This document shows, one piece after another, positions 1-8,460 of a stretch of 64,000 nt of DNA (position 1 is the first letter of the stretch; each line of letters opens with the position of its first letter). Source of the DNA: BOKV01 sp049289295 (lineage in GTDB: Bacteria > Pseudomonadota > Alphaproteobacteria > Rhizobiales > Rhizobiaceae); contig JBATLL010000062.1 of NCBI GenBank assembly GCA_049289295.1, positions 124,001-188,000 on the forward strand. Direction: 5' to 3'. Made by a program: the position numbers and the translations under genes. Under the pieces are notes generated by a model. The model did not search any database, was not told the origin of the DNA, and was given only the letters and a program-made list of their open reading frames with translations.

Positions 1-451
1 GCGTTAAATCCCAGGGATTGCTGGTCGTTCCATAGATTTCGTTGAAACTCTGCCATTCATACAGATTGAGCGGAACGTTGGTCTTGCCGAATACAATCGC
101 CCCGGCATTACGATAACGCTCGACCACCTCCGAGTCCTGTCCGGGTAGATTTTCCTTCCACAACGGGTTGCCCCAGGTGCTCGGAGATCCAACAAGATCG
201 AATGCCTCTTTCACGGTAATGGGAACGCCGTGCAGCGGCCCGCGAAAGCGCCCTTGTACTGCCTCTTCATCCAACTGGCGGGCGAGCTTTCCGGCTTCGT
301 CCCGGTTCTGCCAGATGACTGCATTGATTTCCGGATTGACCCTGTCAATCTGGGCGAAATGCATCTCGAGCAATTCACTCGGCGAGATCCTCTTTTCGCG
401 GACCATCGCGGCCATGTCTGTGGCGGATCCAAGGAGCACATCTTCACTCAT
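1..451 (-). CDS. Amidase signature family enzyme, N-terminal part
   Basis: The reading frame is open from the ATG at 451 to the window edge, so only about the first 150 residues are visible. The N-terminal amidase-signature block RGPLHGVPITVKEAFD is clear and contains the catalytic lysine of the Ser-cisSer-Lys triad. GKTNVPLNLYEWQSFNEIYG and the start of TTSNPWD follow, as in aliphatic amidases and the GatA family. The two catalytic serines lie beyond the window. It sits 23 bp downstream of the M20 hydrolase on the same strand and is probably co-transcribed with it. GatA is unlikely because the neighbours are a hydrolase and a peptide importer, not gatB or gatC. The substrate is unknown; a small amide is likely. 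Confidence 0.88.
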   Translation of the reverse strand, partial: MSEDVLLGSATDMAAMVREKRISPSELLEMHFAQIDRVNPEINAVIWQNRDEAGKLARQLDEEAVQGRFRGPLHGVPITVKEAFDLVGSPSTWGNPLWKENLPGQDSEVVERYRNAGAIVFGKTNVPLNLYEWQSFNEIYGTTSNPWDLT

Positions 452-474
452 GGCAATATCCTGCGCGCGGGACC

Positions 475-1695
475 TCAGTCCGCATCCTGACCTTTGACCG
501 GAAGCGCCCGTTCCGCGAGCCGCTCCCAGAAGGCTATTCCCCAGGCGATCGCTTCATCGTCGAAATCATAAGCGGGATGATGCAGTTCGCGGGAGTTGCC
601 GTTTCCAACGAACACATAGGCACCGGGAACCTGCTCCAGAATGAAGGCGAAGTCTTCCGAGCCGGTCATGGGCTCCATGTCGCGGACAACGCACTCTTCG
701 CCCGCAACATCCACCATCGCCTGCAGGGCGATTTCAGTTTCGGCTTGCGTGTTGATGGTGGCGGGGTAGGGCGTTGCCCATGAGGGCCGTTCCGCGGTGA
801 TGGTGACGCCGTGCGCTGCACCGACACCTGCGCAGACCTTTCTGATTTCGCTCAGCAATTGTCCCGCTATGGCCGGCTTGAACGCACGGAAACTGCATTT
901 CATGGATACGGTCTGGGGAATGACATTGTAGGCTTTGCCGCCATTGATCGCTGTTACAGAAATGACGGCCGGTTCCATGGGCGGAATGCGCCTTGAAACA
1001 ATGGTCTGCAGACTGCCGATCAATTCGCCCGCTGCCACGATCGGATCCTTGCAGGCCGCAGGCTGCGCAGCATGGCCTCCCACCCCTTCGATCGTTATGT
1101 CCAGCCCGTCGGCGGAAGCCATGACGGGACCACTGCGGGCGGAGAACATGCCGACATCGAGGCTGGGCATGTTGTGAACGCCGAAGGCTGCCTTCACCGG
1201 CCAGCGCTCCAGCATCCCGTCATCGATCATTGCCTTGGCACCGGCGCCGCCCTCCTCGGCAGGCTGGAAGCAGAACACGAGCGTGCCCTCGAAATTCCTG
1301 CGTTCGGCGAGAATGCGCGCGCCGCCCATCAACATGGCGGTGTGGCCGTCATGACCACATGCATGCATCAGGCCACTGGCGGTCGAACTGTACGGGGCTC
1401 CGGTTTCTTCCTCTATGGGCAGGGCATCCATGTCAGCCCGCAACAGCACCCGCTGATCTTTCGCAAGCGCAGGACCGGACTGGCCATGAAGAATGCCCAC
1501 AACACCGGTCTTGCCGATACCCTCATGGACCTCGTCGAAACCTATCTCGCGCAGTTGCGAGGCAACCAGTCCCGCCGTGCGCCTTTCCTCATACATCAAT
1601 TCCGGATTTGCATGCAGGTCGCGCCGGAAAAGCGTCATGTCTGCCGCTACAGCCTGAATCGAGTTTGAAAACAGTCGGCTCTGCGGTGCGCCCAT
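475..1695 (-). CDS. M20D family amidohydrolase (hippurate/N-acyl amino acid hydrolase type)
   Basis: This 406-residue protein has the usual length of M20D carboxypeptidases such as hippurate hydrolase, N-acetyldiaminopimelate deacetylase and IAA-amino acid hydrolase. Visible motifs are RADMDALPIEEETG, MHACGHDGHTAML (metal ligands), QPAEEGGAGA (catalytic and metal-binding glutamates) and MTGSEDFAF near the C terminus. It should hydrolyse N-acyl amino acids or amides in the cytoplasm using divalent metal. The ATG at 1695 has GGGGAGG seven bases upstream. The amidase follows 23 bp downstream, and the Dpp-type importer diverges from the shared upstream region. The three units together look like uptake and hydrolysis of an acylated peptide or amide. 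The exact substrate cannot be read. Confidence 0.9.
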   Translation of the reverse strand: MGAPQSRLFSNSIQAVAADMTLFRRDLHANPELMYEERRTAGLVASQLREIGFDEVHEGIGKTGVVGILHGQSGPALAKDQRVLLRADMDALPIEEETGAPYSSTASGLMHACGHDGHTAMLMGGARILAERRNFEGTLVFCFQPAEEGGAGAKAMIDDGMLERWPVKAAFGVHNMPSLDVGMFSARSGPVMASADGLDITIEGVGGHAAQPAACKDPIVAAGELIGSLQTIVSRRIPPMEPAVISVTAINGGKAYNVIPQTVSMKCSFRAFKPAIAGQLLSEIRKVCAGVGAAHGVTITAERPSWATPYPATINTQAETEIALQAMVDVAGEECVVRDMEPMTGSEDFAFILEQVPGAYVFVGNGNSRELHHPAYDFDDEAIAWGIAFWERLAERALPVKGQDAD

Positions 1696-1709
1696 TGCAT
1701 GTCCTCCCC

Positions 1710-1737
1710 TTGTCTGGCGAACAAATTATTGTATACT
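1710..1737 (+). promoter_or_regulatory. Candidate promoter of the ABC importer operon
   Basis: TTGTCT at 1710-1715 and TATACT at 1732-1737 are separated by 16 bp, a fair sigma70-type pair. The -10 box lies inside the palindrome at 1730-1746, so a bound repressor would block it. The leader from about 1745 to 1926 is roughly 180 nt without a convincing gene and can fold (CCTCCGA at 1763-1769 pairs with TCGGAGG at 1781-1787). No experimental support. Confidence 0.4.
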
Positions 1738-1746
1738 GTATACAGT
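1730..1746. promoter_or_regulatory. GntR-like palindromic operator between divergent operons
   Basis: TGTATAC-T-GTATACA at 1730-1744 is a perfect 7-bp inverted repeat. It overlaps the perfect 12-bp palindrome ACTGTATACAGT at 1735-1746. GTATAC-centred palindromes are typical operators of FCD-type GntR repressors. It lies between the M20/amidase operon and the Dpp-type importer, so one regulator could control both. No gntR-like gene is in the window; it may lie left of position 1. Confidence 0.6.
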
Positions 1747-1926
1747 GTAAAGGTGAGATGCTCCTCCGATGACACGGAATTCGGAGGCAGGAGGCCTGCG
1801 TCAGACCGGAAATCAGGCGGAGGATTTCCTGGAGGACTGCACTTGCGACTATGCACGGAAACAATCCGGCATTCTAAATACGGAGAGGAACGCCGGGGGG
1901 TTCCCGGTGAAACAGGGAGAGAGAGA

Positions 1927-3486
1927 ATGGTCGAAGAGCTTGCAATAAATCGACGTACCCTGATCAAGGGTATCGCCGGCGTCACCGCTGCCGGCAGCGT
2001 CATGGGCCTGCGTTCCTTTGCGCTGGCGCAGAGTGGTGGCACCTTCACCTTTGGAAGGCCATGGGAAACATCACACCTTGATCCGCATTCCTCGCAGTTG
2101 TCTGCATCGTGGAATATCCAGCATCTGGCGTTCGATTCCCTCGTTACGCTCGATGAGGAATTCAACGTCGTTCCTTCGCTCGCGAGCGCGTTCGAATGGC
2201 AGGGCAACAATCTGGTCTTCACCCTTCGCGATGGCGTGAAATTCGCCAACGGCCGTGACATGACGAGCGATGACGTGCTCAAGAGCTTGGAACGCGCGCT
2301 CAAGGCGAAGGGCAATCCCTGGGGCCTGCTGTTGCGCAACAAGAAATCGATTACCGCAGATGGCAACAAGGTGACTTTCGAGTTTGATGGCCCGAACAAC
2401 GTGGCACTTTACGCACTCGCCGCGACGCTCGTTTGCATCATGCCGATGAAGGAAATCGAGGATGGCTCATACGATCCGGCTGGCGACAAGTTCATGGGTA
2501 CAGGCCCCTACATGGTCAGCGAACACATTGCCAACGACCGCTGGGTGCTGAAACGCAATCCGCACTATTGGGGTGGTCCCGCCAAAACCGAAACTGTTGT
2601 CGTGCGCACCATCCCGAGCACGCAAGGCCTTGTAGCCGCACTCAATGACGGCTCGATCGATGCTGCAATGTTTATCGGTGACCCCGATGCACCCGCGCTT
2701 CTCGCCGGTGCAGCCAACATCACGGTCGCCACGCAGCGCAGTACCGATTTCAACTATATCGGCATGAACTGCAATGCCGAGGATTCTCCCTTCCGGGATC
2801 TGCGGGTACGCCAGGCTGTTGCGCTGGTGATCGACCGCGACAAGATCATCAACTTTGCACTCGCAGGCAATGCCGAGAAGACCTATGGCTGGACCCAGTG
2901 GGGCTTCACGGACGACAGCAAGCTGATGTTCCGGGAGCCCGACGTCGAGAAGGCAAAGGCCCTGATGGCCGAGGCAAAGCCTGCCCGCACAACGGTGAAA
3001 TACCTTGTACGCGCAGGCGGTGTCCACGAGGCCGTTGCCCAGGTCATGTCGCAGGCGCTGGCCGAGATCGGCATCACCTGCGAACTGGAGACAGTCGACG
3101 GTGGCGTTTGGGCGAAGCGCGTCTGGGCAACCAATCCCAGTGAAATGGACATCACCTCGAGCGCCTATTCGGGCTTCCCGCATCCGCTCATCACGGCGCA
3201 TTGGTGGGCACCGGACCTGTCCGGCTTCACCAAGGGATATGTCCCGGTCAACGAGACCTATACTGCTGCATTGAACGAAGCAGTGACCAAGGCATCCGGC
3301 GATGGCGTGAATGTGGCGCTTCAGACGCTTTACGAAATGCTCAATGAGCAGTGCGTGAAGATTCCGATCAACGTCAATTCGGAGACCATCGCATGGCGCA
3401 GCGATCGCGTGAACATGACGCCTTCCGCGCGCCAGTCCCAGAACGACGTGCTTGCCGGGGTGGAAACCTGGGAAATGAAGGCCTGA
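1927..3486 (+). CDS. ABC transporter substrate-binding protein (family 5, peptide type)
   Basis: The protein has 519 residues. The start chosen is the ATG at 1927, preceded by GGGAGAGAGAG; an upstream in-frame extension lacks a good ribosome site. The N terminus has a twin-arginine motif (NRRTLIKG) followed by a hydrophobic stretch and an ALAQ cleavage-like site, so export through Tat is likely. The body has the SBP_bac_5 layout: PSLASAFEW, FTLRDGVKFANGR, GTGPYMVSEHIANDRWVLKRN, and DLRVRQAVALVIDRD. It should capture a peptide-like or acyl-amide ligand in the periplasm. It is the first gene of a five-gene importer operon. Confidence 0.93.
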   Translation: MVEELAINRRTLIKGIAGVTAAGSVMGLRSFALAQSGGTFTFGRPWETSHLDPHSSQLSASWNIQHLAFDSLVTLDEEFNVVPSLASAFEWQGNNLVFTLRDGVKFANGRDMTSDDVLKSLERALKAKGNPWGLLLRNKKSITADGNKVTFEFDGPNNVALYALAATLVCIMPMKEIEDGSYDPAGDKFMGTGPYMVSEHIANDRWVLKRNPHYWGGPAKTETVVVRTIPSTQGLVAALNDGSIDAAMFIGDPDAPALLAGAANITVATQRSTDFNYIGMNCNAEDSPFRDLRVRQAVALVIDRDKIINFALAGNAEKTYGWTQWGFTDDSKLMFREPDVEKAKALMAEAKPARTTVKYLVRAGGVHEAVAQVMSQALAEIGITCELETVDGGVWAKRVWATNPSEMDITSSAYSGFPHPLITAHWWAPDLSGFTKGYVPVNETYTAALNEAVTKASGDGVNVALQTLYEMLNEQCVKIPINVNSETIAWRSDRVNMTPSARQSQNDVLAGVETWEMKA

Positions 3487-3508
3487 CGCCTGCGGCCGGA
3501 TCTTCGAG

Positions 3509-4477
3509 GTGAAGCACCTTCTGGCATACCTGCTCTACATTGCGGCGAGGCTCGGCCTTGCCGCAATGACCGTCTTTGGAGTCGCGACACTCGTCTTCTT
3601 CGGAATGCGGCTGATACCCGGCACCTATGCTGACCTGTTCTTCCCCATGGCAACGGAAGCCGAACGCGCAGAGATAAATGCGCAATATGGTCTGGATGGA
3701 TCCGCTTTCGAACAATATTTCAAATGGCTGCAGTCGATGGCCAGCGGTGACTTTGGCACCTCGATTGTGACCAGGGGACCAGTGATAGACGAGATCCTCT
3801 ACCGCTTGCCACTTACGCTTGAACTGGGCCTGCTCGCCCTGTTGTTCATCGCCCTTGTCGGTTTTCCGCTCGGCATTCTTTCCGGCATGTTTCACGGTTC
3901 ATGGACGTCCCAGATCGGTCGCCATGCGAGTACCTTCCTGATGTCGGTGCCGAATTTCGTACTCGGTTCGCTGCTCCTCTATGTCTTCTCCGTCAATGCG
4001 CTCGGGTTGAAGGCTGGTGGCTGGTCGCCGATCTCGGAAGGCCTCGCCAAGAACCTTCAATATGCAATCCTTCCCGCCTTTACCCTGTCGATCACGGGCC
4101 TGGGATTGGTTCTCGCAACCGCGCGTTCGAGCGTACTCGGAGTGATGGGACAGGATCACATCCTGGCAGCCGTTTCCCGCGGCCTGAAACCCCGCGACAT
4201 TTTCAGCCGCCACATTTTCCGCAATGCTCTCATACCGGTTGTCACGATCTTCGCGATCATTGCCGGATATCTTCTGGGCGGAACGGTGCTGGTCGAAACG
4301 GTTTTCAGTCTCGACGGGGTGGGGCGGCTCCTGGTCAATTCCATCACCCGGCGCGATTATCCCGTCGTGCAGACCGGAGTCATTCTCACCGCGGCCGTGT
4401 TCGTACTCATGAATACCATCGCGGACATCCTCTATGGCCTCATCGACCCTCGCGTGGCGGAGAAGCGTGATGGCTGA
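3509..4477 (+). CDS. ABC transporter permease, DppB/OppB type
   Basis: This 322-residue inner-membrane protein starts with GTG at 3509 and has about six hydrophobic segments. The N-terminal first segment is followed by the periplasmic loop region YADLFFPMATEAERAEINAQ, as in DppB. The EAA-loop motif RGLKPRDIFSRHIFRN contacts the ATPases. The C-terminal end DILYGLIDPRV is also family-typical. It forms the translocation channel with the next gene. The reading frame overlaps that gene by 8 bp. The ribosome site before the GTG is weak, so the exact start is less certain. Confidence 0.93.
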   Translation: MKHLLAYLLYIAARLGLAAMTVFGVATLVFFGMRLIPGTYADLFFPMATEAERAEINAQYGLDGSAFEQYFKWLQSMASGDFGTSIVTRGPVIDEILYRLPLTLELGLLALLFIALVGFPLGILSGMFHGSWTSQIGRHASTFLMSVPNFVLGSLLLYVFSVNALGLKAGGWSPISEGLAKNLQYAILPAFTLSITGLGLVLATARSSVLGVMGQDHILAAVSRGLKPRDIFSRHIFRNALIPVVTIFAIIAGYLLGGTVLVETVFSLDGVGRLLVNSITRRDYPVVQTGVILTAAVFVLMNTIADILYGLIDPRVAEKRDG

Positions 4478-5360
4478 CGGTGTGGTCAGGAACGCAAACG
4501 CAGATAGTGCAGGGCGCACCGGAAGACTTCGCCGTGTCGTTGCGCGCCTGGGGCCGGGCATGACCATCGCCCTTGTCATCCTTGCGGCCATGATCCTGCT
4601 GGGTCTCGTCGAACCCTATCTGCCCACCGCGGAAGGCAAGGCCGTTGCATCGGGGCCGCGCCGCGCGCCGCCGAGCGCAGAGTTCATCTTCGGCACTGAT
4701 AATCTGGGCCGGTCCGTGATGTCGCGCATCATGGAGGGAATCAGGCTGACCTTCCTGCTTTCCGCGGCCGCCGTGTTCCTCGCTGGCATAGTGGGTTCCT
4801 TCATCGGAATGCTGGCAGCCTGGTATCGTGGGTTCTTCGATCTTCTCATTGCCCGCCTGGCCGATGTGCTTTTTGCCTTTCCCTCAATGATTTTCGGACT
4901 GATCATTGCTGCAATTCTCGGGCCCGGAAGCCTGTCCGCGATCGTCGCCATCTTCCTGATCGTGCTGCCGACAATGATTCGCGTCGTTAGGAGCGCTGCC
5001 ATGAGCGTCGTGAACCGCGACTTCGTGGTGGCAGCCCAGATATCGGGTGCCACCACCCTGCGTATCCTTTTCGTTCACATTCTGCCAAATGTGGCATCCG
5101 TCACGATCGTGCAGATGGCCTATCTCCTTTCCATCGGCATGATCATCGAAAGCGGATTGAGCTATCTTGGCCTCGGTGTTCAGGCGCCACACTCGTCGCT
5201 CGGTGTTTTGCTCCGGGAGAATAGTGCCTTCCTCAACATAGCGCCCTGGATGGTACTTGCGCCAGGAGCGGTGCTGACGCTCGCAATCTTCTGCGTCAAC
5301 TATGTTGGTGACGCGGCACGTGCCATCATAGAACCGGCCACCCCGAGGCCATTGGAGTAG
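4470..5360 (+). CDS. ABC transporter permease, DppC/OppC type
   Basis: The protein has 296 residues. The ATG at 4470 has GGAGA upstream and overlaps the preceding permease by 8 bp, as expected for translational coupling. It has the DppC hallmarks FGTDNLGRSVMSRIM after the first membrane segment, the EAA-type loop GATTLRILFVHILPN, and ESGLSYLGLGVQAPHSSLG near the end. It is the second half of the membrane channel of the importer. The ATPase gene follows directly after the stop codon. Confidence 0.93.
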   Translation: MADGVVRNANADSAGRTGRLRRVVARLGPGMTIALVILAAMILLGLVEPYLPTAEGKAVASGPRRAPPSAEFIFGTDNLGRSVMSRIMEGIRLTFLLSAAAVFLAGIVGSFIGMLAAWYRGFFDLLIARLADVLFAFPSMIFGLIIAAILGPGSLSAIVAIFLIVLPTMIRVVRSAAMSVVNRDFVVAAQISGATTLRILFVHILPNVASVTIVQMAYLLSIGMIIESGLSYLGLGVQAPHSSLGVLLRENSAFLNIAPWMVLAPGAVLTLAIFCVNYVGDAARAIIEPATPRPLE

Positions 5361-6371
5361 ATGATGAGCGGCGCAGCGATTTCCATCCAGGATCTGGTCT
5401 TGGAATTCGGCTCGGGCCCTGGCGCCGTTCGGGCGTTGGACGGCGTGGATATCGAAGTCGCTCCCGGTACCATCCTGGGCATCGTAGGGGAGAGCGGATC
5501 GGGAAAGAGTACAGTCGGCTTTGCCTGCGGACGCCTGATGCCAGAGGGCGTCAGGCCGGGGCGGGGCCGCATCACAGTGCTCGGTGAGGAAGTGTGGGAG
5601 CTTGATATTGCGGCCATGCGCAGGATGCGCATCCGTGATCTGCGTTACATTTTCCAGGACCCGATAGCGACGCTTGATCCGACCAAGACAATCGGATGGC
5701 AATTGCGCAATTCCGTTGAAGGGGGACTTTCCGATGAAGAGATGATTTTGGCACTATCGGATGTCGGGCTTCCAGATCCCGGACGGGTCGCGCTGGCCTG
5801 GCCCCATGAATTGTCCGGTGGCATGGCGCAGAGGGTAGTGATTGCCATGGCACTCGCGGGAGATCCGAAAATCATCGTTGCTGACGAGGCCACGAGCGCT
5901 CTGGATGCTTCCGTGCGCACCCGGATACTGGAGTTGATGCGTGACCTGAGCCGCAAGCGCGGCATAACGCTGCTCGTTCTCAGTCACGACTTGTGGGCGG
6001 TTCGTATGTATTGCGACGAGATTGCGGTAATGTATGCAGGGCGAGTGGTTGAGCACGGCCCATCGCGCGAGGTGTTCGCTTCGCCCGGGCATCCCTACAC
6101 GCAGGCATTGCTTGCCGCTACAGCCGGGCATGAGAAGCCTGGCGAAAAGCTCAATACCATTCCGGGTATTCCGCCATTGTTGCGTGGCGCGAGCATAGGC
6201 TGCGCTTTTGCCCCGCGATGCGGTTTTGCAAGGGATGACGTGGATGGAAAGTCATGCACAACGGACAGGCCGATACCCGATGAGAGGAAAAGGGGTTGGA
6301 ACCTGCTTTGTCATCATTGGCGCGAACTCGGGATAGCCGCCGAAGGGGGGACTACTGATGGCTCTGCTTGA
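5361..6371 (+). CDS. ABC transporter ATP-binding protein, DppD/OppD type
   Basis: This 336-residue ATPase has Walker A GESGSGKST, a signature LSGGMAQR, Walker B IIVADEATSALD and the switch histidine in VLSHD. The C-terminal oligopeptide-transporter domain is visible as GCAFAPRCGFARDD, with cysteines that in relatives bind an iron-sulfur cluster. The ATG follows immediately on the TAG of the permease; a second ATG at 5364 is possible. It energises the importer with the next ATPase, whose reading frame it overlaps by 14 bp. Confidence 0.93.
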   Translation: MMSGAAISIQDLVLEFGSGPGAVRALDGVDIEVAPGTILGIVGESGSGKSTVGFACGRLMPEGVRPGRGRITVLGEEVWELDIAAMRRMRIRDLRYIFQDPIATLDPTKTIGWQLRNSVEGGLSDEEMILALSDVGLPDPGRVALAWPHELSGGMAQRVVIAMALAGDPKIIVADEATSALDASVRTRILELMRDLSRKRGITLLVLSHDLWAVRMYCDEIAVMYAGRVVEHGPSREVFASPGHPYTQALLAATAGHEKPGEKLNTIPGIPPLLRGASIGCAFAPRCGFARDDVDGKSCTTDRPIPDERKRGWNLLCHHWRELGIAAEGGTTDGSA

Positions 6372-7281
6372 AGCGCGCGATCTCTCCATGACATTTCAGG
6401 TTGGTCCGCCCTGGGCGAGGCGTGACCTGCATGCGTTGCGTGAAATCAATCTGCGCGTTGAACCGGGCGAAATCATTGGCGTGGTCGGCGAGAGCGGCTC
6501 GGGCAAATCAACCCTCGGTAATCTGTTTATCGGGCGGATGCGAAATACCGGCGGCACCTTGCTCTATAGGGGCGCTTCGCTATCTGCATCCGGCAGGCGT
6601 GAGAGGGCAGGTAGGTTCGCTGCAGTCTTGCAACATCCAAAATGGTCGCTCAATCCAATGCTGACAGTTTCGGATTCAATTGCGGAACCCCTGAAGATTC
6701 TTGGTAAGTTGGGCGGAAAGCAGGACCAGAAAAGGCGTGTAGGAGACATACTGGAGCAGGTCGGACTGCCTGCAAACTATCAGGATCGGTTTCCTCATCA
6801 GCTGTCCGGTGGGCAAAGGCAGCGAGTGTCCATCGCTCGCGCCCTGATCACCAAGCCCGAGTTTGTCCTGTTCGACGAAGCGGTGAGTGCGCTCGATGTT
6901 TCAGTCCAGGCGCAGGTACTCAACATGATCAGGGAGTTGCAGAAAACAGCGCAATTCTCGGCAATCTTCATTTCCCACGATCTCGCTGCCACGCGTTACG
7001 TGGCATCAAGAATTGCCGTTCTCTATGCCGGGCGTCTGGTAGAAGATGCGCCGGCAGAGCATTTTTATCAGATTGCAACGCATCCCTATTCACAGGGGCT
7101 GCAATTTGCCTCCTCCCTGCTGGAAGACACTGCTGTCGAACTGAAGCTGGGCCAGGTCATCCTCGATGGAAGCGGTTGCCCGCTATACGAACGCTGTCCC
7201 AGGGCTTCCGGTGTCTGTGCAGAAAAGAATCCGGATATTGTTGAGCGCGACGGGATCAGATTTGCCTGCCACAATGTATGA
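6358..7281 (+). CDS. ABC transporter ATP-binding protein, DppF/OppF type
   Basis: This 307-residue ATPase has Walker A GESGSGKST, signature LSGGQRQRV, Walker B FVLFDEAVSALD and switch FISHD. The usual Walker B T-S-A-L-D is replaced by V-S-A-L-D, which is common in this group. A cysteine-containing C terminus (GCPLYERCPRASGVC) marks the oligopeptide/dipeptide transporter subfamily. It is the last gene of the five-gene importer operon. The next gene is convergent and ends 15 bp beyond. Confidence 0.93.
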   Translation: MALLEARDLSMTFQVGPPWARRDLHALREINLRVEPGEIIGVVGESGSGKSTLGNLFIGRMRNTGGTLLYRGASLSASGRRERAGRFAAVLQHPKWSLNPMLTVSDSIAEPLKILGKLGGKQDQKRRVGDILEQVGLPANYQDRFPHQLSGGQRQRVSIARALITKPEFVLFDEAVSALDVSVQAQVLNMIRELQKTAQFSAIFISHDLAATRYVASRIAVLYAGRLVEDAPAEHFYQIATHPYSQGLQFASSLLEDTAVELKLGQVILDGSGCPLYERCPRASGVCAEKNPDIVERDGIRFACHNV

Positions 7282-7296
7282 TCACGGAACCGGCCA

Positions 7297-8031
7297 TCAG
7301 GCTTCGATCTCGATCAGGCGATAGCCGCAGTCAAGTTCACTCAACCCCGTCAATTCTTTATACCGCTCATGCCAGGCACCGCTCTTGATGTCGTCGGCAA
7401 GCCGGTGCAAGCCATCTGAGACATCGCCCAATGCGCGAAAGGGCGACATGGCAGCTCGAATGCTTTCTTCGAGATAGGCGTCGGGACGTTTCCAGTAAGC
7501 TGCGACAAATCCGTCGGTGCAGTCAAAGGGAACAGGAAGTGTTGAAACGCTCACTGGTCCAAGCCACGACTTGAGTTCTGCGATCGAAGGCATCTTTCCC
7601 TTGTCGGCTGCCTTGAGTTCCGGAAAATAATCGAGAAGCCAGAAGCCGGAAAAATCGGGATCGTAGGTCACGATCACCATCCGGTTCCTGGTGACGCGAC
7701 GCATTTCCGCAAGGCCCTTTGCCTTGTCAGTCCAATGATGCACAGTAAGGACCGCCATTGACGCATCGAATGACCTGTCATCGAAAGGCAGGTCTTCGGC
7801 GCTACATTGAACCACAAGACAGTTTGATTGTGGGCGCTGACGGATCATGATTTCGGAGGGCTCGACAGCGGTAACCTGGCAGTCTGCCGGTTCATAAGAA
7901 CCGGAACCTGCTCCGATATTGACCACTGATCTTGCATCACCGATGGCTTCACGAATGCGTTTTGCTATTCGTTCATCCGGACATCTGAGGCTGGAATAGC
8001 CGTGCCCAATTGTATCGTAGATCGTATTCAT
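7297..8031 (-). CDS. Class I SAM-dependent methyltransferase
   Basis: This 244-residue protein carries the SAM-binding motif I VVNIGAGSGSYEP, an acidic end of strand two (TAVEPSE), and motif SAEDLPFDDRSFDASMAVL typical of the Methyltransf_11 fold. HHWTDKAKGLAEMRRVTRN follows. Such stand-alone enzymes act on small molecules and the substrate cannot be inferred. It converges with the importer operon and lies just inside the tRNA-Ser relic region. It may be either native or part of the accessory segment. The start ATG at 8031 has only a weak purine-rich site upstream. Confidence 0.82.
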   Translation of the reverse strand: MNTIYDTIGHGYSSLRCPDERIAKRIREAIGDARSVVNIGAGSGSYEPADCQVTAVEPSEIMIRQRPQSNCLVVQCSAEDLPFDDRSFDASMAVLTVHHWTDKAKGLAEMRRVTRNRMVIVTYDPDFSGFWLLDYFPELKAADKGKMPSIAELKSWLGPVSVSTLPVPFDCTDGFVAAYWKRPDAYLEESIRAAMSPFRALGDVSDGLHRLADDIKSGAWHERYKELTGLSELDCGYRLIEIEA

Positions 8032-8106
8032 CTGTTCTCAAGGCCTAGCTTGCAGAAGCTAAAGTCCCTCGGGAAGACACCGTTTCCAAGGTTTTTCCCT
8101 GCAATG

Positions 8107-8344
8107 CTATTCCGTTCCAAACACTTCTTTGCCCACCGCCGTCAACTCATGTGGTTCTAGCGCGGCCATCGGGAAGTCCTTGCGGTTTTAGGTCACAATG
8201 ATTGCAGCATTCGTCTTGATGCGCAAGCCAGAGCGTGTCGATCGTCCGGGTCGGACAGTTCCAAGGCATCAACCAGTCCGTTGTAGCCATCTCCCGATGC
8301 TTCCGGAACGCGGTTTCCAAGTTCTCTTGCTGATCTTCCCCCAA
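8107..8344 (-). pseudogene. Broken PIN-domain toxin (VapC-like) remnant
   Basis: No single frame is intact, but two frames together read as the C-terminal half of a PIN-domain RNase. One reads DGYNGLVDALELSDPDDRHALA, split here as DGYNGLVDALELSD and PDDRHALA. After a frame change the other reads IKTNAAIIVT, then a TAA stop, then NRKDFPMAALEPHELTAVGK up to a TAG at 8107. The DPDDRHALA and NAAIIVT-NRKDFP blocks are hallmark sequences of this family. A frameshift in the cagcatcaag region and the internal TAA make it non-functional. No antitoxin gene is visible upstream. It is probably a residue of a lost toxin-antitoxin pair. Confidence 0.75.
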
Positions 8345-8386
8345 TGAATTGGTCCATCCTGTAAGTTAGTATCTGGAGGACTTGGA

Positions 8387-8460
8387 ATGGCTATTAAAAG
8401 TCACAAACCCGAAAAAGATCGACCGAATGCTGCGTCAAACCGATAGAACCTTGGAAAAGC
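8387..8460 (+). pseudogene. IS3-family OrfA-like start, frameshifted relic
   Basis: A strong GGAGG precedes the ATG at 8387. The frame opens with MAIKSHKPE, resembling the first residues of IS3-type OrfA proteins (KxHKPEEIV-KLRQ). One extra A in the run at about 8413-8417 moves the continuation KIDRMLRQTDRTLEKQQ to another frame. Nothing recognisable follows before the next relic. The assignment rests on a short match and is tentative. Confidence 0.4.

Noticed and set aside
1698..1926. An upstream in-frame extension of the binding-protein gene reaching 1699.
   Set aside because: It would add 76 residues in front of a clear Tat signal peptide, lacks a good ribosome site, and crosses the promoter region and operator palindrome.
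1768..1946. A 59-residue frame starting MTRNSEAGGLRQTGNQAEDF in the leader.
   Set aside because: It runs out of the leader into the real gene in another frame, has no homology I recognise and no good ribosome site.
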